Positions 43,668 to 53,906 of a DNA stretch of 64,000 bases are shown one piece after another. The stretch is taken from positions 62,001-126,000 of the forward strand of contig NZ_QGDC01000001.1 of assembly GCF_003324525.1 (NCBI RefSeq). The letters are read 5' to 3'. This DNA is from Mucilaginibacter hurinus (GTDB taxonomy: Bacteria; Bacteroidota; Bacteroidia; Sphingobacteriales; Sphingobacteriaceae). Below the pieces are notes generated by a model, which was given only the letters and a program-made list of their open reading frames with translations, was not told the DNA's origin and ran no database searches. Position numbers and translations under genes: made by a program. The first letter of the stretch is position 1, and every line of letters begins with the position of its first letter.

Positions 43668-45026
43668 TTACGATATGGCATTAATGATATCATACTGCGT
43701 GATGATTTCCATTTTGCCCTGCTCATCAGTTACCAATACCGCAATATTATCTTTATTTATCAGGCTGGTGATCTTATCAATTGAGGTGTTCAGTTCCACA
43801 AAAGGAAACGGAGCCGTAGTGATATTTTTCACCGGTTGAGATTTTAATGATGGATTTTCAAGCAAGGCGTCCAGGATATCACTTTCGGTTATCTTGCCTA
43901 TGATGTTACCGTGCTGTGTAACCGGTATCTGCGAAATGTTAAGCGTTTTTATCGTGTTAATAGCCTCAATAATTGTTTTTTCGCTATCAATGGTAATTAT
44001 TTCCTGGTTTTCTTTTTTAGCGATGATATCGCGGGCAGTAAGTTTTTCGTCCTTCAGGAAACCGCGGTCGCGCAGCCAGTCGTCGTTATACATTTTACCC
44101 AGGTAGCGGGTACCATGATCGGGGAATATAACCACTACCACATCACCCTCTTTAAACCTGTCTTTCATTTGCAGCACACCTGCTACAGCCGAGCCCGTTG
44201 AGTTACCGGCGAAAATACCTTCTTTGCGGGCTATCTCGCGGGTCATTAAAGCAGCGGCCTCATCAGTTACTTTTTCAAAATGATCTATCAGGCTAAAGTT
44301 AACGTTTTGCGGTAAAAAGTCTTCGCCTATACCTTCGGTGATGTAAGGGTATATCTCGTTCTTGTCAAAAACACCGGTCTCTTTATACTTTTTAAACACC
44401 GAGCCATAGGTATCAATACCCAAAACCTGTATTGCAGGGTTTTTCTCCTTAAGGAAGCGTGCCGTGCCCGATATGGTGCCGCCGGTGCCCACCCCCACTA
44501 CCAGGTGCGTTATTTTACCTTCTGTTTGTTCCCAAATTTCGGGGCCCGTTTGCTCGTAATGCGCCTGCGAGTTAGACAGGTTATCATACTGGTTCGGCTT
44601 CCACGAGTTAGGCACCTCACGCTCAAGTCGCGATGATACCGAATAATATGAACGTGAATCTTCCGGATCGACGTTGGTTGGGCACACTATTACTTCCGCG
44701 CCAAAAGCACGCAGGGCGTCAAACTTTTCTTTTGATTGCTTATCGGTACTGGTAAAAATACATTTGTAGCCTTTGATAACCGCCGCTATAGCCAAACCCA
44801 TCCCGGTATTGCCGGATGTCCCTTCTATGATGGTCCCGCCGGGTTTCAGCTTACCATTTTTTTCGGCGTCTTCAATCATTTTCAGCGCCATACGGTCTTT
44901 AATAGAGTTGCCCGGGTTGGTTGTCTCTATCTTAGCCAGCACCGTTGCCGGGATATCCTTAACTATTTTATTTAGCTTAACCATCGGCGTATTGCCAATG
45001 GTTTCTAATATATTGTTATACCACAT
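43668..45026 (-). CDS. Cystathionine beta-synthase (PLP domain plus CBS pair)
   Basis: 452 residues. An N-terminal PLP-dependent fold II domain (1-320) has the Schiff-base Lys in NPGNSIKDRMALKM, the substrate-binding loop GTSGNTGMGLAIA, and the phosphate-binding GVGTGGTISGTARFL. A C-terminal pair of CBS domains (about 335-452) has SQIPVTQHGNIIGKITESD and IAVLVTDEQGKMEIITQYDI. It condenses serine (or O-acetylserine) with homocysteine to cystathionine; without the CBS pair one would call it cysteine synthase. The CBS pair could give nucleotide or S-adenosylmethionine control. No heme-binding N-terminal extension as in animals. Single gene. Confidence 0.93.
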   Translation of the reverse strand: MWYNNILETIGNTPMVKLNKIVKDIPATVLAKIETTNPGNSIKDRMALKMIEDAEKNGKLKPGGTIIEGTSGNTGMGLAIAAVIKGYKCIFTSTDKQSKEKFDALRAFGAEVIVCPTNVDPEDSRSYYSVSSRLEREVPNSWKPNQYDNLSNSQAHYEQTGPEIWEQTEGKITHLVVGVGTGGTISGTARFLKEKNPAIQVLGIDTYGSVFKKYKETGVFDKNEIYPYITEGIGEDFLPQNVNFSLIDHFEKVTDEAAALMTREIARKEGIFAGNSTGSAVAGVLQMKDRFKEGDVVVVIFPDHGTRYLGKMYNDDWLRDRGFLKDEKLTARDIIAKKENQEIITIDSEKTIIEAINTIKTLNISQIPVTQHGNIIGKITESDILDALLENPSLKSQPVKNITTAPFPFVELNTSIDKITSLINKDNIAVLVTDEQGKMEIITQYDIINAIS

Positions 45027-45144
45027 GTACCTTTAGTTTAAGATGCAGTAAGCCGCATCGATATATGACAAAAATAGCTTTCTGCGGGGATATATTCTTC
45101 ACTGCAATATCAGGAATATAAAATAAGCGATGTTATTGACGGGG

Positions 45145-45478
45145 GCCTCACCCGTTAATGGCAGGGGTTGCGCAGTACTTGTGGATGCCCTATCCAATGT
45201 CGATTGTGAGCGGGTAATGCAAATCACACTAATGTTAACCGGAAGAGGTCTATTTGGTTTCGCCTCACCCATTGACGACAGAGGCTGCGCAGAACCTGTT
45301 AGTGCCCTTTCCCAATGGCGAGGGCTGACACGACAGTGCAAGTCGCACTACTTTGCATAGGTGAGGCCTATTTGTTTTCGCCTCAACTATTATGGGCAGC
45401 GGTTGCGCAGTGCTTGTGATGCCATCTCCAATGGAGAGGTTAGCATGCCCTATTTAATTGCACTAACGGTCGGGATAT
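45145..45478. repeat. Three tandem copies of a diverged repeat of about 118 bp
   Basis: Units begin with GCCTCA at 45145, 45262 and 45380 (periods 117 and 118). Each shares a GTT/ATT..GGCAG.GG.TGCGCAG block, then a TGCC(C/A)T.TCCAATG block, and ends with TTGCACTA or TCGCACTA; the third unit is shorter. Copies differ by roughly a quarter of positions. The 588-base gap at 45027-45614 contains no gene besides this array; open frames across the repeats are not convincing. Confidence 0.75.
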
Positions 45479-45614
45479 GCCCCAGCTTTGGAATTCCGCA
45501 ATAATAAACCGGTAAAAGAAAAAATAAGCGTAATATGCATATGGAAACTACCGGGCTTGCTGCATCCTTACATTGAAACCAATGCTGCACCTTAATTGCT
45601 GCGCTTAACAATAC

Positions 45615-48600
45615 ATGAGAAGAATTATCACTATTTTAATTTGCTTAAGCGCTGTTTATTGCCATGCGCAAAACAAGCTTACAACCAGCAGAACAAGCAG
45701 CTATTATACTTATATATATAAAATTAGCGATACGGATTTACTGAAGCTGTACAAAAATCCGGATTTAAAGCCTGATGAAAAGATGCTTGGCCACCCTATC
45801 GACTCGGTTAAGAACGAATATTATTTTGACGAAGATTTGTTGCCACCCGGAAACTATTTAAAAGTAAAAGCCGAAAAGAATACTTTGTCGTTTAAACTGA
45901 TAGAGAAACGGACTGCCTTTGTACATATACTAAGAAGTGAAAAGAAAATAGACTTTATACTTACCGACCGTGCCGGTAACATTATTAGGAATGCCGTTAC
46001 AAGCAGCAACAATAAATTAGTACAATTAGATACTACCAGCGGTATTTACAGTATCAGCGCCGCCAAACACACTATTATACAGATCAGGCATAACGATGTA
46101 AATAACTTTTATAAGCTTGAGAAAATAAGCAATAAATTCCGCTATACCCCACCGGGGTTTTTATCGGCAAAGTGGTTAAAGGTTAAGTGGTATAAGCTTA
46201 AGCAGTGGTTCAAACCAAAAAGCACGCAGCAAAACCGGCAAAACTACACGGGTTTTATGGTTTTTAACAAGCCCAAATACAAACCGAATGATACAGTGCG
46301 GTTTAAAGCTTTTATCATCAATAAAAAAACAAATAAACCGTTGGCGGTGCCGCGGGTACTGGTAAAATTGAAGCAAGATTATAACGATGATATAAAAACT
46401 CTGGGTATAATTACAAGCTACCGTGCGGGCGCATTTGAATACAGTTTTGTACTATCTGACAGCCTGGACCTGGATCTGGATGAGGATTACAAGATAGCAT
46501 TGCAGCAACCGGATGAGCCAGCGCGTAAAAAAACAAATACCGGCGATAAGGATAATCATTTAACCTACCTGTCGGGTGATTTTAATTACGAAGAATATGA
46601 GCTAAAGTCGACTAAGTTTAGCATGCGCGCCGATAAAAAAGAGCACTCGCCCGGCGACCTGGTAAATATATACCTGAAAGCTACCGATGAAAATGACTTA
46701 CCGGTACCCGACGGTCGTGTCAATCTCATAATAAAAACCACACGCGTTGGCAATCACAAAGCAACGCGGGAATTTATACCCGATACGTTATGGCGGCATA
46801 GTTTAACCCTTGATGCGATCGGAGAAACCAAGTTAAGCATTCCCGACTCCGTGTTCCCCAAAGCGGACATAGATTATACGCTGCATGCAGATTTTTACAA
46901 CTCATCAAATGAGCATAGGGAAGCAGAAACCGATTTTAATTATGAATACAAAGCTGATGTAATTAAACTAACCACGGATAAGGATACGTTAAGGATAAGC
47001 GCTTTCAAAAATGGTAAGCCATTGCGTGTACACGCTAACATTTACGGCATAGGCTCGTCAGAAGACACCATTGCAAGGCATAAGGTAATGTTACCTGCCG
47101 CTGTAAAAATTCAGGCTGATGCAGTGGAGTATGAAGTAGAAACAGACAGTGCCTATAACTCCATGGAGATGGATAAGGAAGAGAGTGGCATAACCATACA
47201 AGGACATATTAAAAATGACTCAGTGCTGATTAAAGTACAAAATGAGCGCAAATTGCATTTTTGGTATCAACTGTATGAAGGCAAAAAGCTTATAAGACGT
47301 GGCGCAGCGGATTCACTTACTTACCACCAACCCGTGGCCTCAAAGCATAATATAACCTGCGTTGTAAATTACAGGTGGGCAGGCAGGTTTAAACATATTT
47401 CACAAATTATTGACCAGCTGGACAAGCAGCTTCATATCAGCATAAAGCAGCCATTGTCGGTTTATCCGGGTCAAAAAGTTACTACGGTAATTGATGTAAA
47501 AAATCATAAAGGCGAACCTGTGCCCAACACCGACGTTACAGCCTGGGCATATACCGGAAAATTTGAGCAAACACGCCGACCTTTTATTCCATATTTAGGG
47601 GAGCGAAGAAAATCCATTACGCTAACTGATAAGTTTAATACCGTAGACCTGGAAACCACATCGGCCACACCATTGGAATGGAAACGCTGGCGTACGCAAA
47701 TGGGGCTGGACAGCATAGAATATTATCGCTTTACACATCCTAGCCCCATTTATCGTATAGAAGAAGCCGCTAATGAAGGCATCACACAAATAGCACCGTT
47801 TGTAGTCATCAACGGTGATATTACGCCAGTGCACATTTTATACATAGACGAAAGGCCCGTGTACTTTAGCCGGGCCGGGCAATTGCAGCGTTATAGTTTT
47901 AAGGTTGATACCGGCAAGCACACGGTTAGGTTCCGTACTATTGACCGCGACATAAAACTAAGTGACATATATGCTGTACCAAACAAAAAACTTATTGTGA
48001 GTATTAATGCGGACTCGCTTTTAAACAAGCAGGTAAGCATAAAAAGCATGCCTGACAGCCTTACGGATCATGAAGCATCACTGCTTAATAAATACATGAT
48101 AAACGTGGTAAACAATTTTAACGGCCGGCTGGCTACGCTTGAACAAACCGACAAGTTAATGCTGCTTAGTCCGTTACCAACTCATCAGCGCGAAATATTG
48201 GCCGGGCCTTTATCTGAAAACGTTGCCACTATTGATATTACAGGTAAAACCAGGCAAACGTTTTTATCAGAGCCAGGTTATGCATATACTTTTTTACCCG
48301 GGATGCTAAAACAAAAAAGTATACCGGGGAAGTATTCATTTACGAGGCAATTAAAGGGTCTGCCCCCGCCCGATTACAAGCAATACACTTTAACGAGGAA
48401 GGAAACAGACAGCTTATGGAATGAGCACCTTTACCAGCGCAGTAATACAACCTGGTTATTTTACAATGAACCTGCCGTTGCATCCACCACCGGAAGATTG
48501 GTTGTAGACATCAAAAACGAACGCAAGTTAGGGGTGAAAAACATTATTCTGTACCGCCACAGCGACCCTGACTTTATGAATATATATCCCGGCGACACGC

Positions 48601-51473
48601 GTTCGTTTGGCAATTTAAGTGCAGGCCGATATCGCATGTTTATCCTGCTTAAAAACAGGCTTTATTACCTGGATGATAACATTACAGTAAAACCGTACGG
48701 AGAAAATTACTACGACCTCACTGTTACGCCCCACGCTGAAGACGCAGTAAGCATAAGGATAGACAGCATCATCAATACACGGGTAAATGCCCGGCAGCGT
48801 AATGACAATGATATTTTAAGCGACGCTACTTTGTTACGCGAGGCATTTAATAAAAAATATATTAATGATGCAGTCTATGGGAATACGATAACAGGAGTAG
48901 TTAGGGATGGGAGCAGCATTTTACCTGGTGCAACAGTCAGGGTGAAAGGCCTCCCGCAGATGGCTACTACTACTGATCATAGAGGTTCATTCACACTAAG
49001 GGTACCACCACGTGGTAAGTTTATTGTTCAATTTATTGGTTATAAAACGCTTGAATTTGACATTACGCCTGGTGAACATTATAATATCAAATTAACACCA
49101 ATGCAAAACAGCCTCGAAGAGGTTGTAGTGGTAGGCTACGGCAGCGTAAAAAGAATGAACCTAATGGGTGCCGTAAGCGGTATATCTGCCATTAATATTG
49201 TAACCGAATCAGCATCGACTATTGAAAATTTTCTGACAGGGAGATTGCCTGGTTTCTTTTCGCAGGAGAACGGAAGAGCGGGAGCATCCTCCGACTTTTT
49301 TATTAGGGGATTAAGTACATCAATTGGGGGCGGCAAGCCTTTAATAATAGTGGACGGCGAGGAATATACTTACGAACAACTACAACGGATAGATGTAAAC
49401 GAGATTGAAAGTATCGCTGTTTTAAAAGATGCCGCATCAGCGGCAATTTACGGCACAAAAGGTAAAAATGGCGTATTGGTTGTAACTACAAAGGGTGGCC
49501 GGTTGTCCAAATTGGCTAACAACGCTGCCGGAGTTTCCACTGCAGGCTTGTTACGGCGCAACTTCTCTGACTATGCCTATTGGCAACCCAAACTTACTAC
49601 CGACGGTAATGGCCGTGCCACGTTTACATCCACAATGCCTGACGATATTACCAATTGGCGCAACTTTGTAATTGCAGTAAATGATAACAGGCAAACAGGG
49701 TATGCGGAAAACAACCTGAAATCTTTTAAACCGTTAAGCGCCACATTTATATCGCCCCAGTTTGCCGTTGAGGGTGACAAATTAACAACCATAGGTAAAG
49801 TAATGAATTACGGCGCCAAAGGAGCTAAGGTAAACCGGCGCTTTCTATACAACGGCTCAGTGCTTAACCAGGACTCGCTGCAGATAGTAAATTCACAAAT
49901 CGATTCATTACAAGTTAATGCCGGCAATACAGATAGCCTTAGCTTTGAATATGCTATTTCAAAAACCAATGGATATTTTGATGGTGAATTACGTAAGATA
50001 CCTGTTGTTAAACAAGGTGTACAGGAAACCAAAGGACATTTTGAGGCGTTACGTGGCGACACCACGGTAAATATGCAGTTTGATACACGCTTGGGCCCCG
50101 TAACCTTTCACGCCGAGGCTTCTATCCTTCCGGTGCTTTTAGCAGAAACCAGCCAATTGCGGGATTATAAGTATCTGTGTAATGAACAACTGGCATCAAA
50201 GCTTAAGGGATTGATGGCCGAGAAAAGAATAAACGCTTACCTGCGTCAGCCATTCGCACATGACAAGTATGTAAAAGAACTTATAAAAAAACTGCAGGAA
50301 AGCCGCAGCAACACCGGGTTGTGGGGCTGGTGGCAAAACAGCAATGACGAACTGTGGATAAGCCTGCACGCTGTTGAAGCATTGTTGGATGCGCAAAGCC
50401 AGGGCTATCAAACAGGCATTGACAAACAGAAGCTTACCGATTACTTGATTCATCAGTTAGAAAGTTATTATAGTCAGGATAAAATTACCTGTATTGAGAT
50501 ACTTAACAAATTGAATGCTAAGGTAGATTATAAAAAATACGCGCAGGTTATACATAAAGAACTGCTTGCAGCAAAATCTTCTTCTGCTTATTACAAAATG
50601 CGGATTTTACTGCTATTACAGCATGCGGGAATTAAAATAGATACATATGAATTATTAAATGATAAAAAAACTACGCTTTTTGGCAATGTATACTGGGGCG
50701 AAAAGGGTTACCATTTTTTTGATAATTCCATGCAGTTAACAATAATGGCTTACCGTATATTAAAAAACGACGGTAACCATGCCCAAATTTTAGAGCGCAT
50801 AACCGGTTATTTGCTTGAACAACGGCGCGATGGAGGCTGGCGAAATACCTATGAATCGTCGTTGATTTTAGAAACCATCCTGCCCGAGTTACTGGCTAAC
50901 GGCGAGCCATTACATGCTCCAAGGCTAACGTTAAGCGGAGCAACAAATCAAGATGTAACCGCCTTTCCGTATAACGCTACGTTTACAGGCACCAGCTTAC
51001 AAGTGAGCAAAACCGGTACTTTGCCTGTTTATATTACCGGGTATCAGCAGTTTTGGAACAGCAAGCCGGAAAAGGTGAATAAAGATTTTACTGTTGATAC
51101 ATGGTTTGAAAAGGGCAGCACCGAACGCAAGGTTACCCAACTCAAAGGCGGCGAAAAGGTAGAATTAGCGGTGAAGGTTACTGTTAAAGGCGACGGTGAA
51201 TTTGTGATGATTGAGGTACCGATACCCGCGGGTTGCTCTTATGATGGCAAGGAACAAAGCTGGGGTAACAATGAAGTGCACCGTGAATATTTCAAAGAGA
51301 AAGTGAGCATTTTTTGCCGCCGGCTTAAACAAGGCACTCACCAATTTACTGTAAAACTTATGCCACGCTACGACGGGGAATACACCCTAAATCCTGCAAA
51401 GGCTGAGTTGATGTACTTCCCTGTATTTTACGGGCGCGAAGGCATACGAAAAGTGGTTATTGGCGACAGGTAA
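45615..51473 (+). CDS. Alpha-2-macroglobulin-like protein containing a TonB-receptor plug module
   Basis: 1952 residues with a cleavable signal peptide (LSAVYCHAQ) and no lipobox, so probably a free periplasmic protein. MG-type domains include MG2 at about 211-300 (TGFMVFNKPKYKPNDTVRFK) and another at about 333-440. At about 1088-1165 a CarboxypepD_reg-like domain (ITGVVRDGSSILPGATVRVK) leads into a SusC-type TonB-box and plug (LEEVVVVGYG, FFIRGLSTSIGGGKPLIIVD, VLKDAASAAIYGTKGKNGVL; to about 1300). Then the A2M domain resumes (YAYWQPKLTTDGNGRATFTS, 1310 on), a CNEQ thioester motif (Cys1522), helical TED repeats, and a C-terminal receptor-like sandwich. A2M proteins trap proteases. No barrel follows the plug. 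The plug replaces or adjoins the bait-region position, which is unusual. Confidence 0.9.
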   Translation: MRRIITILICLSAVYCHAQNKLTTSRTSSYYTYIYKISDTDLLKLYKNPDLKPDEKMLGHPIDSVKNEYYFDEDLLPPGNYLKVKAEKNTLSFKLIEKRTAFVHILRSEKKIDFILTDRAGNIIRNAVTSSNNKLVQLDTTSGIYSISAAKHTIIQIRHNDVNNFYKLEKISNKFRYTPPGFLSAKWLKVKWYKLKQWFKPKSTQQNRQNYTGFMVFNKPKYKPNDTVRFKAFIINKKTNKPLAVPRVLVKLKQDYNDDIKTLGIITSYRAGAFEYSFVLSDSLDLDLDEDYKIALQQPDEPARKKTNTGDKDNHLTYLSGDFNYEEYELKSTKFSMRADKKEHSPGDLVNIYLKATDENDLPVPDGRVNLIIKTTRVGNHKATREFIPDTLWRHSLTLDAIGETKLSIPDSVFPKADIDYTLHADFYNSSNEHREAETDFNYEYKADVIKLTTDKDTLRISAFKNGKPLRVHANIYGIGSSEDTIARHKVMLPAAVKIQADAVEYEVETDSAYNSMEMDKEESGITIQGHIKNDSVLIKVQNERKLHFWYQLYEGKKLIRRGAADSLTYHQPVASKHNITCVVNYRWAGRFKHISQIIDQLDKQLHISIKQPLSVYPGQKVTTVIDVKNHKGEPVPNTDVTAWAYTGKFEQTRRPFIPYLGERRKSITLTDKFNTVDLETTSATPLEWKRWRTQMGLDSIEYYRFTHPSPIYRIEEAANEGITQIAPFVVINGDITPVHILYIDERPVYFSRAGQLQRYSFKVDTGKHTVRFRTIDRDIKLSDIYAVPNKKLIVSINADSLLNKQVSIKSMPDSLTDHEASLLNKYMINVVNNFNGRLATLEQTDKLMLLSPLPTHQREILAGPLSENVATIDITGKTRQTFLSEPGYAYTFLPGMLKQKSIPGKYSFTRQLKGLPPPDYKQYTLTRKETDSLWNEHLYQRSNTTWLFYNEPAVASTTGRLVVDIKNERKLGVKNIILYRHSDPDFMNIYPGDTRSFGNLSAGRYRMFILLKNRLYYLDDNITVKPYGENYYDLTVTPHAEDAVSIRIDSIINTRVNARQRNDNDILSDATLLREAFNKKYINDAVYGNTITGVVRDGSSILPGATVRVKGLPQMATTTDHRGSFTLRVPPRGKFIVQFIGYKTLEFDITPGEHYNIKLTPMQNSLEEVVVVGYGSVKRMNLMGAVSGISAINIVTESASTIENFLTGRLPGFFSQENGRAGASSDFFIRGLSTSIGGGKPLIIVDGEEYTYEQLQRIDVNEIESIAVLKDAASAAIYGTKGKNGVLVVTTKGGRLSKLANNAAGVSTAGLLRRNFSDYAYWQPKLTTDGNGRATFTSTMPDDITNWRNFVIAVNDNRQTGYAENNLKSFKPLSATFISPQFAVEGDKLTTIGKVMNYGAKGAKVNRRFLYNGSVLNQDSLQIVNSQIDSLQVNAGNTDSLSFEYAISKTNGYFDGELRKIPVVKQGVQETKGHFEALRGDTTVNMQFDTRLGPVTFHAEASILPVLLAETSQLRDYKYLCNEQLASKLKGLMAEKRINAYLRQPFAHDKYVKELIKKLQESRSNTGLWGWWQNSNDELWISLHAVEALLDAQSQGYQTGIDKQKLTDYLIHQLESYYSQDKITCIEILNKLNAKVDYKKYAQVIHKELLAAKSSSAYYKMRILLLLQHAGIKIDTYELLNDKKTTLFGNVYWGEKGYHFFDNSMQLTIMAYRILKNDGNHAQILERITGYLLEQRRDGGWRNTYESSLILETILPELLANGEPLHAPRLTLSGATNQDVTAFPYNATFTGTSLQVSKTGTLPVYITGYQQFWNSKPEKVNKDFTVDTWFEKGSTERKVTQLKGGEKVELAVKVTVKGDGEFVMIEVPIPAGCSYDGKEQSWGNNEVHREYFKEKVSIFCRRLKQGTHQFTVKLMPRYDGEYTLNPAKAELMYFPVFYGREGIRKVVIGDR

Positions 51474-51683
51474 ACGGGTTCTTTTAACCGGCGTTGCTAT
51501 GGAATAATCTCTATGGTTACGGTTATGAATGTATTACTGCGAATAGACTGCAATGGCGAAACCCTACCGCTTTTTAATGCACGATCATTTGCCAGAGACG
51601 CTGTTGGCAGGGGTGCAAACTGCACCAACTCATCTTAGGCGAGGCTACACAACCGCGCTCATGTATGTAAAAGTTGCAAACAA

Positions 51684-51711
51684 AAAACCCCGGCTAACAA
51701 GCCAGGGTTTT
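51684..51711. terminator. Terminator between the A2M-like gene and clpX
   Basis: AAAACCC..GGCT pairs with AGCC..GGGTTTT, one mismatch, 4-base loop, flanked by an A-run and a T-run, so it can end both convergent transcripts. Confidence 0.75.
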
Positions 51712-51728
51712 GTTTATCAGCATTGACC

Positions 51729-52967
51729 TTAAGCTACTTTCAGCTTCTTCAAATCTGATTTTTCAAATTTTTCGCGTGCATACTCAAGCGTAACGTTAAG
51801 TTCCTTTACATCTTTTTTGGACGGAAACTCAAACATCGCGTCTATCATTATGGCTTCGCAAATTGAGCGTAAACCACGAGCGCCCAGTTTAAATTCCATC
51901 GCCTTATCCACAATAAAATCAAGCACTTCGTCATCAAACTCAAGCTTGACCCCTTCGTATTCAAAAAGCTTTTTGTATTGCTTAAGCAACGAGTTCTTAG
52001 GCTCGGTAAGTATGTTATGCAACGCATCCCTGTCAAGCGGATTAAGATAGGTAAGCACAGGCAAACGGCCTATCAACTCGGGTATTAAACCGAATGATTT
52101 CAAATCCTGCGGAGTGATGTACTTGTACAGGTTTTTCAGGTCAACTTCCCCCTCGTCGCGTTTCAACTTATAACCTACGGTTTGGGTTCGCAGCCTGTTA
52201 GCTATTTTGCGTTCAATGCCATCAAACGCACCGCCGCAAATAAACAGTATATTGCTGGTGTTTACAGTTATCATTTTTTGGTCGGGATGCTTACGGCCAC
52301 CTTGCGGCGGTACGTTCACCATCGTTCCTTCCAGTATTTTCAACAAGGCCTGTTGTACGCCTTCGCCTGATACATCACGGGTGATAGAAGCGTTATCACT
52401 TTTACGGGCTATTTTGTCTACCTCATCAATATACACAATGCCACGCTCAGCCGCTGCTACATCGTAATCCGCGCTTTGCAGTAAACGGGTAAGTATGCTT
52501 TCCACATCCTCCCCTACATACCCTGCCTCAGTAAGCACTGTGGCATCGCAAATACAAAACGGTACGTTCAGTACCTTAGCCAGCGTTTTTGCAAGCAAGG
52601 TTTTTCCGGTACCCGTTTCGCCTACCATAATGATGTTCGACTTCTCTATCTCAACCTCGTCCTTTTCAATACGTTGGCCTAACCGTTTATAATGGTTGTA
52701 AACAGCTACCGAAAGAATTTTTTTAGCGTCATCCTGTCCTATAATATACTGGTCAAGGTGAACTTTTATTTCATAAGGCTTAAGCATGGCAGGCGCTGAA
52801 GGTGATGACTTAACCTTACGAACCTTTAATTCTTCTGCCAGTATCTCATTAGCCTGGTTAACGCACTTATCACAGATGTGAGCGTCTAACCCGGCTATCA
52901 GCATCAGGCTATCCTGCTTACCTGCCCCGCAAAACGAACACCTGATCTCCTTGCTGTTCTTGGTCAT
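51729..52967 (-). CDS. clpX: ATP-dependent protease ATPase subunit ClpX
   Basis: 412 residues, standard length. N-terminal zinc-binding domain with four Cys (CSFCGAGKQ and HICDKCV), then an AAA+ module: Walker [13 protein letters not shown], Walker [13 protein letters not shown], the YVGEDVES pore-loop region, sensor and arginine finger region ending with [14 protein letters not shown]. It unfolds tagged substrates and feeds them to ClpP. The gene lies just after clpP on the same strand, the common tig-clpP-clpX order. Confidence 0.98.
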   Translation of the reverse strand: MTKNSKEIRCSFCGAGKQDSLMLIAGLDAHICDKCVNQANEILAEELKVRKVKSSPSAPAMLKPYEIKVHLDQYIIGQDDAKKILSVAVYNHYKRLGQRIEKDEVEIEKSNIIMVGETGTGKTLLAKTLAKVLNVPFCICDATVLTEAGYVGEDVESILTRLLQSADYDVAAAERGIVYIDEVDKIARKSDNASITRDVSGEGVQQALLKILEGTMVNVPPQGGRKHPDQKMITVNTSNILFICGGAFDGIERKIANRLRTQTVGYKLKRDEGEVDLKNLYKYITPQDLKSFGLIPELIGRLPVLTYLNPLDRDALHNILTEPKNSLLKQYKKLFEYEGVKLEFDDEVLDFIVDKAMEFKLGARGLRSICEAIMIDAMFEFPSKKDVKELNVTLEYAREKFEKSDLKKLKVA

Positions 52968-53058
52968 GATTCTTCTTTAAATTAATTAAAAATAATTAAT
53001 TATTATCTATTCTGCAAACGGCTAAGCACCCATTTGGTTTCAGCTGCCTGCTTTTATA

Positions 53059-53766
53059 TTATTTCTTTGGATTGTTTCCTCTTAATATTTCGTCAACCAT
53101 ACCAAACTCTTTGGCTTCTTCGGCTATCATCCAATGGTCACGGTCAGATGCCGCCCAAACTTTTTCAAATGACGCACCGCTATGATCTGCGATGATCTGG
53201 TACAATTCTTTCTTTAATTTAGTGATCTCGTGGTAAGTGATCTCGATATCAGACTGCTGACCTTGCGCACCACCTGATGGCTGGTGTATCATCACCCTTG
53301 AATGCGGCAATGCGGCCCTTTTACCGGCAGTACCCGCGCACAGCAGCACCGCGCCCATTGAAGCGGCCATACCGGTGCAAATAGTTGCTACGTCATTAGA
53401 TATAAACTGCATGGTATCATATATACCCAAACCTGCGTAAACAGAGCCTCCGGGTGAATTGATATATATCTGTATATCACGTTTGGCATCAGCAGATTGC
53501 AGGAACAATAACTGGGCCTGGATAATGTTGGCAATACTGTCATAAATGGCATCGCCCAAAAAGATGATACGGTCCATCATCAGGCGCGAAAAAACGTCCA
53601 TCTGCGCTACGTTAAGCTGGCGCTCTTCAATGATATACGGCGTCATGCCGGTTGGCACATTACTCCGGTCAACCCCGGCAATAAATTTATCTACATAAAG
53701 GCTGTTAATGCGATGATGCTTTACAGCGTATTTTCTGAATTCATTTTTATCTGGTATGCTGCTCAT
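53059..53766 (-). CDS. clpP: ATP-dependent Clp protease proteolytic subunit ClpP
   Basis: 235 residues. The serine protease core has the catalytic Ser in TGMAASMGAVLL and His in RVMIHQPSG; the Asp follows later in the C-terminal helix region. INSPGGSVYAGLGIYDTM forms the substrate-binding strand. A N-terminal extension of about 30 residues (MSSIPDKNEFRKYAVKHHRI) precedes the core and is typical of Bacteroidota ClpP, and may be removed. It forms a 14-mer with ClpX encoded 91 bases downstream. Confidence 0.97.
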   Translation of the reverse strand: MSSIPDKNEFRKYAVKHHRINSLYVDKFIAGVDRSNVPTGMTPYIIEERQLNVAQMDVFSRLMMDRIIFLGDAIYDSIANIIQAQLLFLQSADAKRDIQIYINSPGGSVYAGLGIYDTMQFISNDVATICTGMAASMGAVLLCAGTAGKRAALPHSRVMIHQPSGGAQGQQSDIEITYHEITKLKKELYQIIADHSGASFEKVWAASDRDHWMIAEEAKEFGMVDEILRGNNPKK

Positions 53767-53906
53767 GTTATTTTGTTTTTACGGTTTGCGCAAGGCGGTT
53801 GGCGTTAGCTCATCCCTGCAAATAGTTTATCTATCTATGTTAAAGCTTAGCAAATCAATTGAATTTGTGTACTCAACCGACTATACAATTATTTGTTTAT
53901 TTATTA

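Noticed and set aside
45130-45360. Open frames on both strands across the tandem repeats
   Set aside because: Frames follow the repeat sequence, have no start context and no recognisable protein; the repeat explains them.
45145-45478. CRISPR array
   Set aside because: Units of 117-118 bases diverge along their whole length with no short exact repeats and unique spacers, and no cas genes are near.
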